Shown here piece after piece: positions 33,701-44,004 of a DNA stretch of 64,000 nt. The DNA lies in contig CM074698.1 of NCBI GenBank assembly GCA_037367355.1, forward strand, positions 558,001 to 622,000, written 5' to 3'. A program made the translations under genes and the position numbers. Source of the stretch: Neoscytalidium dimidiatum. Its lineage: Eukaryota > Ascomycota > Dothideomycetes > Botryosphaeriales > Botryosphaeriaceae. Position 1 is the stretch's first letter. Every line of letters starts with the position of its first letter. The notes beneath the pieces were generated by a model that saw nothing but the letters and a program-made list of their open reading frames with translations, was not told the DNA's origin and did not search any database.

Positions 33701-34105
33701 GCCGCGGATGGGGTCCCGAAGGAAGAGGTGTCCATTATGCCACTGGGCGCTCCAGCGAGCGATGGCAGCCAGGCGGGCGTCGTTCCTGGAGGCGGCGGAC
33801 GAGCGATAGGCGAGCGGGATCGAGGGCTGAGTAGCAGGCACTTCACTCTGTGGTCTCGAGAAGTGGAAGGGCTGCATGGCAGGCAAGCGGGTCGAGGCGC
33901 CGAGGCCTGGTGTCAGGGCGGCGTCATGGGCTTGCGGCAGCTGGCACGGCGGGCTGGAGGCACTCGAGTGCAGCAGCGCAGCGGTGGTGGCAGTGGTGCG
34001 AGAGTCGGGCGGCGGTGAGCAGGTGCGGGCAGGCGGGCGGGCGAGGAAGGATGGTGTTAAGGTGAAGTCAGCGAGGGTGCCCTGAGGTGGTCGTTGGATC
34101 GGCAT
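30782..34105 (-). CDS. Large F-box protein with Cys clusters and a Gln/His-rich tail
   Basis: Probable SCF ubiquitin-ligase adaptor. Minus-strand exons 34105-33071 and 33010-30782 (acceptor ACAG) encode 1087 aa; the donor is GTTCGT, or GTAATT nine bases earlier, and both keep frame. Residues 1-230 are low complexity with an embedded folded stretch (QWHNGHLFLRDPIRGYIEIS). The F-box-like region is near 245-300 (DDVWKRIFELSDPAMLFTYE, RVNKAFRGALTTYSHIWKNS), followed by GCMSCREPKARKTYWAFLRR and WCTKCF, a Cys pattern common in fungal F-box proteins. A long helical, charged region then leads to CPGCKRNDV with MNHIREDH (C2H2-like) and a second cluster (KLCCGVCRNS, IRHFGTHH). The last 180 residues are Gln/His/Pro-rich. 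Substrate unknown. The two halves are joined on frame continuity; two genes is the alternative. Confidence 0.72.
31008..31037. repeat. Hexanucleotide repeat encoding His-Gln
   Basis: Tandem TTGGTG units (minus strand CACCAA) code alternating His and Gln within the F-box protein tail. CAG-like triplets follow to about 31065. Confidence 0.85.
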
Positions 34106-34740
34106 CCGGCCTACAGTCCGCTCGAAAACCGCCGCGCTGGCCCCGGCCTCGCGCCTCGCAGCAGCAAGGCCTGGAGCCCGAGAGGCGGCCAGGCTAGGAG
34201 CGCTTGGCCGGCGCCTCTCGCCAAGCGGGCCGCGCGCTGACGCATAGCGGGCCTCGCCGCCACTTGACTTGAGATTGCGCTGCCCGCGAGCGCATCCGGA
34301 CCGCGGCTCAGGGCTGCAGGGCTCGCGCGGGCGTCGGGCGAGTCAGCGCAGCGTCGCGAAGACGTGGCCGACATTGCAGCGCATGCAGCCCGCGGCTGAT
34401 GCGCCAGTAGTGCCCGGCCGCCCTCGTCCGCCGCGGCCTAGCGCGATCTGCTGCTCTCCACAGCGAGAGGCCAATAAGGCTCCGTCAATACCACCTTATG
34501 TCGCCTGCTGCAGCCGTTTCTGGCACAATTACCGCCCCGGGTCACGGCTTCCCCGCGTTGTGTGCACGCTAGCACAGCGATACCGGCGCCGCTCTCAATG
34601 AGTCCGCTCTGTTGGACACCGAGGTGTCAGCCACCGCCTGTCTCTATAAAGGATCGTCCCCATGGCGCCTGTCAGCCCGGGTGCCTGCGATTTTTTCTCT
34701 TTCCTCCCGGCTCCTGTGGGCTCCGTGACGGCCGCTCGCC
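34106..34740. other. Divergent promoter region, F-box gene / MFS permease
   Basis: 635 bp, very GC-rich (many GC/CG-rich hexamers between 34110 and 34440), separating the two start codons. No TATA box is evident. A short divergent frame is not credible as a gene. Confidence 0.5.
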
Positions 34741-36552
34741 ATGTTCTCAAGGTCGGACAGATCAGAAAGTGCGTGCAGTCCCCGCCGCCCCGAACTTTCA
34801 ACACCTGGCTCACCGCGGACTCGTGCTGACAATTGCCGGCAGAGGCCGCCGTCGCGCCGCGGAGCTCGAGCGAGGATGGCGCCTACGTCCAGGATTCCGC
34901 TGCCGTCGAGTGTGACTCCGACTTGCACGTTGAGTGCCCTCCACACACAACGGAGCGCCGTCTGGTCAACAGGATCGACTTTCGAGTGATTCCCTACCTG
35001 TGCGTGCTCTACCTGCTGGCTTTCCTCGACAGAGTCAACATCGCCAATGCCAATGTGTTCGGTCTTTCGGAAGAATTGGGCCTGGCTTCGGCCAACAGCA
35101 TGAAGTACAATACCGCCTTAGTTATCTTCTTTGTCCCCTACGTTCTGTTCGAGATCCCGAGCAACGTCTTGATGAAGAAATTCAAGCCCAATGTCTGGCG
35201 TACGTTGCACTTGCTCCGTCCCTGCAATGCACCCTGCTGACTTCCAGACCAGTCTCCGGATGCATGTTCTTCTTCGGGTTGGTCACCATCCTGCAAGGGC
35301 TAGTCCAGAATTACTCAGGACTCCTGGCAACAAGTAAGCGCTAGCCCCTGTTATTAAGCCTCCCCAGCCCTGACTCAGCAATAGGATTCTTCCTTGGCCT
35401 GTTTGAAACCGGCATGTTTCCGGGCTGCTTCTACCTTATCGGAATGTGGTACCGTCGACATGAAGCCCAGCGCCGTTACAGCTTTTTCTTCAGCAGCACC
35501 ACATTGGCCGGAGCGTTCGGAGGTCTATTAGCTTCGGCTATAGGAAAGATGGACGGAATTCGCGGGTACCGAGGATGGCGATGGTAAGTGAATCGAGTGA
35601 CGTTCGAAGTGGTCAAAACTCATGCATGCGGTAGGATTTTCATTCTGGAAGGACTCCTCACCGTCGTCGTGTCGTTGGTGTTCTTCTTCCTTCTCCCAAA
35701 TTTCCCTGAGGAGGCCAAGTGGCTCAACGAGGAAGAGAAGAGATATGTCAAGGCTCGGCTGCAAGCCGACCAGGGTCGCTCGGCTTTGGAACGCAAGATT
35801 ACCCTTCGTGATGTCGGCCATGTCTTTAAGGACCCCAAACTGTGGGTTGGCGGATTCATGTACTTTGGCCTGATCGTACCCGCATACGGTTATGCGTATT
35901 TCTCCCCGGCCATCATCAAATCGTACGGCTACTCGGCCATCCAAACCCAACTCCACAGCGTACCTCCGTGGGCTGCTGCATTTGGCTTTGCGATGATAGT
36001 AGCATACCTGTCCGACAAGTTCCGACACCGTTTCCTCTTCACCATTTTGCCCATTGCCGTCGCCATCGCAGGTTTTGCTATCCTCATCACCACGCACAAC
36101 AACCTGGATCTGCAATATGCGGCTCTTTTCCTTGTTGCTATGGGTTGTTACTCTGCAATGCCAGTCATTGTATGCTGGTTCAATATGAACCTCGGTGGCC
36201 ACCACCGGCGCAGTGTAGGCAGTGCGTGGCAAGTCGGGTTCGGAAATATTGGCGGAATCATCGCGGTAAGTTGACTCATTCAGAATCCTTCCCCTTGCAA
36301 GCCGGCGGGCGCTAATATGAGATTCTGCTTTAGGTCTTCGCCTTCCTGCAGAAGGACGCTCCGAGGTATATCCCAGGACACAGCATTTGCATTGCCTTTA
36401 TCTGCCTCAGCGCTCTGAGCTGCGCCCTGTACTGGGTTCTTTGCTGGTGGTCGAATAGGAAGAGAGACAAGACGCCGACAGATCTGGGTCTCACTGAGTA
36501 TGAGAAGACGGAAATGGGTGACTTGAGTCCTGACTACAGGTATCTCCTATAA
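34741..36552 (+). CDS. MFS transporter, allantoate permease (anion:cation symporter) family
   Basis: Plasma-membrane permease of the Dal5/Tna1-like family, which imports small organic anions such as allantoate, nicotinate or vitamins. Six exons: 34741-34768, 34843-35199, 35253-35333, 35385-35583, 35635-36265 and 36334-36552 give 504 aa, the family length. The 28-nt first exon supplies the only suitable ATG; its phase matches exon 2. Signatures: RVIPYLCVLYLLAFLDRVNI (TM1), NIANANVFGLSEELGL, PYVLFEIPSNVLMKKFKPNV, FFGLVTILQGLVQNYSGLLA, GLFETGMFPGCFYLIGMWYR, RRYSFFFSSTTLAGAFGGLL. The C-terminal half retains paired helices (AAAFGFAMIVAYLSDKFRHR, FGNIGGIIAVFAFLQ) and a cytosolic tail ending SPDYRYLL. 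The exact substrate cannot be read from sequence. Confidence 0.88.
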
Positions 36553-37583
36553 TCTGGACTTGTATTCTAAATGTATGTTACGTGGGTGCACGAAAAATGA
36601 AAGCAACAGCTTCAGCACACTGAGTGAGGTTCCCTTAAGCTCGATGCGTCATGACAGTTGTTGCAGAAGGAGGGCCGATTCGTTTATGCAGTGCGTCCAC
36701 CGCCACTACCACTCTTGATGCAGAGGCAGGGTTCCGAGTCAGATCTGCAATTTCCTATACTGGGCGTCATTTTCGATTAGCTCTAGCGCATCGATCATCT
36801 ACATCTGTGCCTAATATGGTGGTTGATCGCATAATAAAAGGCCTAACTCATCTAAATATCAACTCAAATCTGGAATGAAAAAAGCCGCCATGGCTTCTAC
36901 CAGAGCCCAACGTCACACGTTCGGTCTTCGGTTTTCGGGCTGAGGCGAGGCCAATAAGCCATCAGTTAGAACAGCCGAGACAGACCGGCTGGGGCCGAGT
37001 AAATTAGTGACATGTAAGACCAGAAGCCGACCATGTCTCGAAAAAGTCGTTGCCTCACGCAACCTAGCAATTGGTCGGCCTGCAAGCCGCACACTGGTGC
37101 TTACGCCAACACCCCTCGGCCAGCATTATCGATGCAGGAGCGCCCCGTCTCGTACGAGGGAAGTCTCGTAACAGACATAGCACAACTCGCTTCATGACTG
37201 CGCACAAATACTCGCCTCCATACCGGCGCTGCGTGCAGGACGCTGACGTCATCCGCTCTAATATCAACCCCGAGGCCGATATACTCTCTACATCTACGTT
37301 CTTTATAGCCTGGCTAGCCCCGCACCTGGCCTGCTGCTCAATTTATCAGACCTGCACCCTCAGAAACACAAACAAGCTAGGTGCAAAACGAAGACAACAA
37401 GCACACAAAGCGCACCCAGCTCCGGGGCGATCTACACCACCTCGCTGCACCAAACAAGATTGACGCGAATCCGCCACCAATCCACCCCACGCGCACTTCA
37501 CCCCGCCCCGCGTGCACCTACCGTGCCATCCCTAGATCAGCAGTCCACATCACCCGAATCTCACCCCACAAGCCACCACCGAT
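36553..37583. other. Intergenic between the MFS permease and DUF1857 genes
   Basis: About 1 kb. A 130-codon plus-strand frame at 37071-37463 has no recognisable features. The last 200 bp are C/A-rich, as in fungal 5' UTRs. Confidence 0.5.
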
Positions 37584-38222
37584 ATGGTTGTCATCAACGT
37601 CGCCTACACGGCGCCCATCAACCCCCCGGACGCCAGCCCCGTCCTCACCATCGAGCAAGTGTACGTACCGCCCGCTACCCAGCCACCCCCCGACTTCCCC
37701 TCTCCAAAAAGGACAATAAAAAGCAAAACAAACAAAACACAGTAAAACACGAAAAAAAAAAAAAAAAAAACTGAACCCACCATTTCGCTCACCCAAACAA
37801 ACAGCTGGGCCGGCCTCCAACACAAAATCCGCCACGCCGAAGCCTTCGTCCCGGTCATCCTGTCCACGACGGTCCTGTCCGCCTCGACCGACGAGCTCGG
37901 CACGCCCACCGTCACGCGCGAGGCGACGTTCAAGGAGGGCTTCCGGCAGGGCGGCGCCACGGTGCGCGAGGTGTGCAGGTCGTACGCGCCCAGCCGCGTC
38001 GACTTCCACCAGCCCGACGGCACGCTGATCAGCAACATCGTCTCCGCCGGCCGCGACGGCGGGCTGCTCATGACGTACAGCTTCAGCTGGCGCCATCCGG
38101 ACGTGGCGGAGGGGTCGGCCGAGGAGGCGGAGGCGCGGGCGAAGCATGTGGAGGGGGCGAGGATGGCGGTCGAGAAGAGCATCGAGGCGATGAGGCGGAT
38201 GGTTGGGGAGGGGATGTTTTGA
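37584..38222 (+). CDS. DUF1857 (SRPBCC-like) protein
   Basis: Small START/Bet v1-fold (SRPBCC) protein of unknown role, common in ascomycetes. Exons 37584-37660 and 37805-38222 (donor GTACGT, acceptor ACAG) give 164 aa. Features: MVVINVAYTAPINPPD, EQVWAGLQHKIRHAEAFVPV across the junction, TREATFKEGFRQGGATVREV, SAGRDGGLLMTYSFSWRHPD, and a C-terminal helix. The pattern fits the DUF1857 family in length and order. The superfamily usually binds hydrophobic ligands; no ligand is inferable here. The intron holds an A homopolymer of about 19 nt just before the acceptor tract. Confidence 0.82.
37752..37770 (+). repeat. Poly(A) run in DUF1857 intron
   Basis: Nineteen consecutive A residues within the intron 37661-37804. 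Confidence 0.9.
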
Positions 38223-38925
38223 GGGTGGGTTGAGTGCGGTTTTACCTTTGAAGGGGAGGATGGGGAGGGGTGGATGTGTGGTGGTGGGATTGATGCGGCG
38301 GCTGGCGAGAGGCGTGGGCGCGAGGCGCAGATCGATGATAAGATGAGAAGATGCTTTTATGGAATATGAGGGTTGTACTTGAAGACAACTAGACGAGCGG
38401 CTCGATTAAATAGCTGCGCCCACGACCACATTGCGATCCCTTCAACCTCTTCCTCAAGTGTCTGCCTAACAGTCATCCTCCTCGAAAAGTGTAGGACGAT
38501 AGCAATTCGGCATTAAGCTGATTACTACCCGCCAGCGAAGCTTTCAATTTGTAAGCGTGTCCGTGGAGGAGAAAAAGGGAATTGGAATACAAGAGAAGAG
38601 TTTCATGGTATCCCTCGACGACGAAAAACCCCCTCCAGTCATGAATAAGTAAGGAAGAACATACAAACATCCGGAACACCATGCGTTCATATATGAATTT
38701 GCTGAATGGAAAAGAAGGGAGCCGAGCCGAACCATGCCATGCCATGCAATGCAATGCCAACATCCGTCCTTTGCCCGAGCTGAAAAAGTATGAGATTTTA
38801 CGTGGATTAAAGAAAGTCGGCGAAAATGGCAACGGCGGAGAAGTAAAAAGGTATGCCACTCATCCGCGGCTTGGTTCCGCACCGTGATTCAGTCCTGGTA
38901 CATCCTTTGTTGCAACTGGCAGTCC
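38223..38925. other. Convergent intergenic region between DUF1857 and NCBP3-like genes
   Basis: 3' flanks only. Contains a small direct run of atgcc/atgca units (38732-38760). No gene supported. Confidence 0.5.
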
Positions 38926-40522
38926 TTAGAAGTACATATCCTCGGCCTTCCTCCTCGGGCCACCGCGGCCCTTGATCTTCTCCGAGAACAGCTCCTTCCC
39001 AGCATTGGAGCCACCGCCCCCAGTCTTCATCGGGAACAACTCCTTGACGTCCGCGGCGCCGCGGATGGAGAAGCCGCCGGCGTCTGCAGAGCCCTTGACG
39101 CTGAACCCGTGGTCATCGCCATTGTTGAGCCGGCCGTTCGACCGGCCGTTACTGTTGGGTCCGCCGGTGATACGCTCTTCAAGGCTGCGTGGCTTATTGA
39201 AGAACTCCTCCGTGTAGTCGCGGGAGTCGAAGGCGTCTTGGCGACGGTGGTTGCTGTGAGCCGTCTTATGCGGGAAGAGCTCGCGCGAGCGCTTGCCGTG
39301 CGTGTGACCGGTCTTGCCGGGGAAGAGCTCCTTTGTCGAGTTTGTTGTTGTGGAAGGGATGGGGCTGGAGGCGGTGGAGGAGAGGAGGGTCGACTTCGTG
39401 GTGGATTGGGGGAAGAGTTCCTTTGTCGCGTTGCCTTTGCTGGGGAAAAGCTCTTTGCCTACGTTGCCTGGTTGGCCACGGTTGTTTGGAGGCGAATAGC
39501 TCCTTCTGCGAGTCCGGCGCAGCGCAGCGCCTTCGTCTTCCTCGAAGCCGTAGCGGCCATCCCCGTCGCGGAGGGGCGAAGCGCTGCGGTCGCGAAGGCG
39601 TCCGTCGGACTTGGAGGGAAGTAGGTCATCCAGGTTCTTGGACCGTGGCTCTCTTCTCCGGCCTCTTCTCCTGTCGTCACCTGAGTCCTCCGATACCGAG
39701 CCACGCCTGCCGCGCCTGCTGCCATTCTCAGGCCTGGAAGAACCCTCCTCATCGTACATGTCCACATCGTAGGCCTCATTATCCCTCCTCCGCCGTTGCT
39801 CACGGTCGTCGTAGCGTCTCCTGTTATATCCTTCGCCACCGCCGTTACGACGGTCACCCTGCTGCCTCCTCTTCTTTTCCCAAGGGTCCTTGTCCGGGTT
39901 CATGAGGTAGAAGCGGCTGGCTTCGTGAGCCCGCGGCGCTTTGACGTCGGTCACCACAGCCAGCCTGACCTTCAGCTTGATGTCAGGGTTATCAAAGAAC
40001 TCCTTCGCATCGCGTCCTTGCAGAGCTTTCTCCAATGTATCGGACAGCGCGACAGGATCTCCCAGGTCGGGGCTTGTGAGGTTGCGGAGAGCCTCAAGAG
40101 CGGCTTCGGGTGTCTGGTAGACAATATTGGCGTGGCTATCGTCGATCCACTCAATGCGGACATAGTGATCCGTGGGATAGTGCTGGAGGGCATAGGCCTT
40201 GATTTGTGCGGTGGTGAGGTTGTCCAAGCCTTCGACATTCACCTTCTCCAGCTGGGGTTCCGCCGGGGCCTGTTCAGTTGCGCCGGCGGCGGAGGGCGCG
40301 GCGGGCTGGTCATCCTGCGCAGTGTGGGTCAGCGGGAGCGGTCGGGCAGCGCGGTGCGTGAGGGCGCACTATAGTAATGCCCTCGGTATCGAAGGCGTCA
40401 ATGTCGTCGGCGGTAGTGAGATCAATGTCCATGTCGATGTCCATGTCGGCGTTCATGGTGTCGGTCGCGAAGTTGTTGGCGGAGGCAAAAGCGCCTTGGG
40501 GCTGGACGTTGTTGGACTCCAT
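38926..40522 (-). CDS. NCBP3-like cap-binding protein (DUF2414) with ELFP motif array
   Basis: Homologue of the nuclear cap-binding subunit NCBP3 (DUF2414), which in animals links capped mRNA to export factors. Minus-strand exons 40522-40370 and 40314-38926 (donor GTGCGC, acceptor GCAG, phase 0) give 513 aa. The N-terminus is short and acidic (TMNADMDIDMDIDLTTADDI). The RRM-like core lies at about residues 75-185: VEGLDNLTTAQIKAYALQHY, VRIEWIDDSHANIVYQTPEA (the WIDD signature), then VRLAVVTDVKAPRAHEASRF and YLMNPDKDPWEKKRRQQ. The remainder is Arg/Asp/Ser-rich and disordered with six copies of [KR]-E-L-F-[PS] between residues about 285 and 450, ending KAEDMYF. The donor is unusual, so the exon 1 end is less certain. 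Nuclear location is expected. Confidence 0.8.
38978..39460 (-). repeat. Six-copy ELFP short linear motif array (coding)
   Basis: Within the NCBP3-like protein: GKELFPSK, TKELFPQS, TKELFPGK, SRELFPHK, VKELFPMK and GKELFSEK, spaced 10-70 residues apart in low-complexity sequence. The DNA around each copy differs, so conservation appears to be at protein level. Confidence 0.8.
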
Positions 40523-41763
40523 GGTGCCGACGGAGAATTCAGGAGTCGGTCAACTGGAGGGAGCCTTCGGGGCGCAGGCAGAGCTTAAGAGGGAGAGCAA
40601 GGTGGCTGTGGGTAGGCCTGGCGTAGCAGCGCAGCGGCGGTAGGACACGCTCTTGGCGCGGGCAAGCCCGTGCGCTGCGCGTCGAGGGCCGCGGGCGGGC
40701 AGACAGACAGACAGACAAGAGAAGGCTGAGCCGCTCAGGGCACCGGCAGCGATGTAGCGGGGGGGCCGTTCCACCCTTCTCAGCCTCCGATTTGCCGACC
40801 TCATCCATCCCGCACCACCACCAGCCCGCCCACCCACGCGTCCTGCCTCCTCTGAATCAGTGATGTACGCGCCCTTCAATTCTTTCTGCCTTATGCACGC
40901 TTCCGCCTGCCGCATTGGCGCCGCCTTGCCCGAATTTGCCCAGCACTGCGCGCGAAACGAAGCAAGTTTTACCAGATTCTCCAACACCTCGAGTCCCAGA
41001 TCTCTCTCCGTGTTTCCCCAAAGCTTGATCGTCCCCTGGATATAGAGCAAGAACATGCGATGCCGTCAGACGTTTGTTGTTCTGGAACACCCAGGTCTGC
41101 CCTCTGAAGCAGCCGTAGCCGGACTTCCCAAGCCCAGCGGAAGGTAATGGCGAACCTAAGTAATGCCGCCCGGCCGAACACCCCTGATCTGTCCACAAAA
41201 ATATGCCTCGTACGCACTTACTGTGGGGGCGGAGACACCGCGTCGGCATCTATTACCACTCCGTCAATTTCCACATATTTTGTCCGTCTGTCTGCAGGCA
41301 CAAGTGTCAAACTGCCCACGTCTGGAGGAGATATATCTAATTCAACTGCGAACGCACTTCCATTAACAGCTGAATGATCTAATGTATCATGACGCTGCCG
41401 CACATTGATACCGCCGCAGGTATTCATGGATTGCTACTTCAGGCGTGGCTTAATGAGGAAGAGATGTTCACAGAACGCAGAGAGAATCGAACACTTGGAG
41501 GACACTTGCTACTGTTCCCTCGCCAGCAAAGGAACAGCAGCAAAAAGAACACGTTGGAGCTAAGCTAAAATCCGGCACAGACGCCAGACTACCGTTGCAA
41601 TGCATGTCAAACAAAACAAAAAGAAAAAAAAAACTTTTGATGGGCCTAAGCCCCAAACCCCGCCGCCGCCCGCCCACGATGAAAACCCCACGTAAAAATC
41701 ATCGAAAAACAGAACAACAAAAAACCAAAAAAAAAAAAAAAAAGACAAAACACAACTCCGCCA
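40523..41763. other. Intergenic: NCBP3-like gene promoter and Myb-like gene 3' end
   Basis: About 1.2 kb. Minus frames at 40857-41249 and 40550-41056 are open but featureless. A-rich runs at 41625-41635 and 41728-41744 precede the Myb-like stop codon and probably belong to its 3' UTR. Confidence 0.5.
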
Positions 41764-44004
41764 CTAACCCTGGCGGCGGGTGCGGCGCGGATGGGAGAGG
41801 GCGTCCTCCTCGGCTTGGAGGCGGCGCGCCAACTCCGCGTCCGCGGCCACCTGGGCCCGGATGTTGGACCTCACCCTCTGAGAGGATGGGCCCTCACCGG
41901 CCGCACCCGTCACCGCAGGCACCCAGTCGTCGTCGTCCTCCTCCTCCTTCTCCTCCTCCCTGGACTTTTGGCGCTTGCGGCGCCTCTCCTCCTCCGATGC
42001 CTCCTCCTCCTCCCTCGGGCGCTTGCCCTTCCCCTTGTCAATCTTCCTCTTCTTCCTCTTCGTCTTCTCCTCCTCCTCGGACTCCTCCTCCTCCTCCACC
42101 ACCTTCCTCTTCCGGGCCGCAGCCCTCTCCGCCTTCTCCCTCCCCTCCCGCTCCCTCCTCTCCACCCTCAGCGCCTCGTCGGCGTCGCGCCCGGCCCTCG
42201 CCGCCGCCCCGGCAGCCTTCCAGGCCGCCGACGAGCGGCCGCCGACACCCTGCGCACTGGTGTGCATGCGGTGCGGCTTGAGCTTGCGCCGCTCGTCGAC
42301 GCCGGACTCGCCGCGGAGGCGGCGGTTCCACTGGTTCTTGAACGCGGCCGCCGTCCGGTGGAAGCCGTGCGCGGCCGCCATGCGCCGCGCCGCCTCGACG
42401 TACTTCTCCTGCAGCGTCAGGCCCTCGCGTCCGCCCTTGTGGTCCAGGACCCACTGCATCGCGGACGCCGCGGCGGCGTCTTCGGCGGGCGTCCAGGCGC
42501 CGGTGCGGACGGGGCCGGCGGTGGCGGCGGCGGTGGCGGCGGACGGGCTGCGGGGAGCGGTGGTGGTGGTGGTGGCGGCAGCCGCGGCGGCGCGTGCGGG
42601 ACGGTTGCGGGGCGGAGGCTCTGAGTAGAGGCCCTCCGAGTCGGAGTCGGAGTCGGAGTCGGAGGCGTCGCCCTGGTACTCGTCGTCGGTCTCCCCGTCT
42701 TCGCCCTGCTCGTCCTCGGGCTCTTGCTCGGGCTCGGGCTCGTTCTCCGACTCATCCTCAGGCTCGCCCTCAGACTCGTCTTCGAGCTCGTGCTCGGATT
42801 CGTCGTCAGGCTCGCCGTGAAGGCGGCTCTCCTCTTGCGCCAGGCGCTCGATGGAGGCCTGGATCTCCTCCTCGCTGGGCCAGTCGGAGAGCACGGACGG
42901 GTCGATGGTGGGGAGCTCTGGGGCGGGCGTGAAGCTGCGGAAGGGGTTGGGTTGGGCGCACGGCTGAGGCGGAGGGGCGTGGAGGAGCGGGTTGTTCAGC
43001 GGAGCGAAGCCGGGGCGAGGGTCGATGTGGCTGAAGTACTTGTCGATCTGCAAGTTGCGGTGCTCTGCCGAGAAGAGGTCGACGTCGGCGTCGGGGGGGA
43101 GCAGGCCGAAGTTGCGCTTCGAGCCGGATCTCTCGACGTTGCGGACCATCTGCGGCCATTGTGCGTCGATGACCTTGTTGAAGTACTTCTGCGCATCTTC
43201 GCTGGTGGGACCGCCTTTGAGGCCGAGAGCGGAGCGCAGTGCGATCAGCGGGAATTGAGTGAAGTTCCTGAGGTACTCGCGGTCTTCTTTGGTGAGGGTA
43301 CAGGGGGCGGGCTTGTTGGTGTTGGTGTCCGCACTGGAGGGAGCAATGTCGTTGGTCGTGCCATTAGGAATGAGGTTGTTGGTGATGCCAGCGGAAGTGT
43401 TGCTGCTGACAGTACTGGAGGCAGTGGTGATGCTGGCGAAGCCAGAGGTGGAGTTGCTGTTGATAGTAGTGGAGGAAGTGTCGCTGTTGACTGTAAGAAA
43501 AGAAGTGTCGTTGTCGACTGTGTGAAGAGACGTGTCGTCGTCGATCGTCTCAAGAGAGGTGTCAATGGCAGCCGCATCAGCGGTGTTGTTGCTGTCAGCA
43601 GTGTCGAAGAAAGTGTTGTTCTCGACAGCATCGAAGTAAGCCTCGTTGTCAAGAGCATCGAGGAAAAAGCTGTGCTCGACAGCATCGAAGAAGATGTCGT
43701 TATCAGAAGTGTAAGGAGAAGTGTCGTTGTTGACTGTACCAGCAGAGGCAATGAAGTCGGAAGTGTTGTCATTCGTGCCAGCGGGTGTAAAGAAGTCAGA
43801 GGTGTTGCCATCCGTACCAGCGGAAGCAATGAAGATGGAAGTGTCATTGTTGACGTTGCCAGCAGTGAGATTCAGGTGGCCCACTTGAGCAGAAGCGTGG
43901 TTGCTGACTGTCATAGAGGAGTTGTCATGGTGTTCGACAGTACCAATAGGAGTGCCAGCGGTACCAACGGGAGCCGGAAGGTTGTTATGGTCGTTGACAG
44001 ACAT
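41764..44004 (-). CDS. Myb/SANT-like protein with Asn/Asp/Thr-Ser repeats and charged tail
   Basis: Unclassified probable nuclear protein of 746 aa, one exon, starting at ATG 44004 (MSVNDHNNLPAPVGTAG); upstream codons lack an ATG. Residues 20-240 are degenerate repeats around D/N-N-D-T-S and I-A-S-A-G-T (DTSIFIASAGTDGNTSDF, DNDTSFLTVNSDTSS), with short aromatic units (FFDAVEHSFFLDALDN). Residues 245-400 look folded (REYLRNFTQFPLIALRSALG, DAQWPQMVRNVER). An acidic stretch (420-470) follows, then a Myb/SANT-like domain near 498-570 (GAWTPAEDAAAASAMQWVLD, AAFKNQWNRRLRGE). The tail alternates Lys/Arg and Glu runs, with nuclear-signal-like KRKKRKIDKGKGKRPRE. DNA or chromatin binding is inferred from the SANT-like segment only. 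Confidence 0.68.
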   Translation of the reverse strand: MSVNDHNNLPAPVGTAGTPIGTVEHHDNSSMTVSNHASAQVGHLNLTAGNVNNDTSIFIASAGTDGNTSDFFTPAGTNDNTSDFIASAGTVNNDTSPYTSDNDIFFDAVEHSFFLDALDNEAYFDAVENNTFFDTADSNNTADAAAIDTSLETIDDDTSLHTVDNDTSFLTVNSDTSSTTINSNSTSGFASITTASSTVSSNTSAGITNNLIPNGTTNDIAPSSADTNTNKPAPCTLTKEDREYLRNFTQFPLIALRSALGLKGGPTSEDAQKYFNKVIDAQWPQMVRNVERSGSKRNFGLLPPDADVDLFSAEHRNLQIDKYFSHIDPRPGFAPLNNPLLHAPPPQPCAQPNPFRSFTPAPELPTIDPSVLSDWPSEEEIQASIERLAQEESRLHGEPDDESEHELEDESEGEPEDESENEPEPEQEPEDEQGEDGETDDEYQGDASDSDSDSDSEGLYSEPPPRNRPARAAAAAATTTTTAPRSPSAATAAATAGPVRTGAWTPAEDAAAASAMQWVLDHKGGREGLTLQEKYVEAARRMAAAHGFHRTAAAFKNQWNRRLRGESGVDERRKLKPHRMHTSAQGVGGRSSAAWKAAGAAARAGRDADEALRVERREREGREKAERAAARKRKVVEEEEESEEEEKTKRKKRKIDKGKGKRPREEEEASEEERRRKRQKSREEEKEEEDDDDWVPAVTGAAGEGPSSQRVRSNIRAQVAADAELARRLQAEEDALSHPRRTRRQG

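Noticed and set aside
34110..34440. Possible CpG-rich mobile or foreign insert
   Set aside because: No terminal repeats, target duplications or transposase remnants; GC-rich divergent promoter is simpler.
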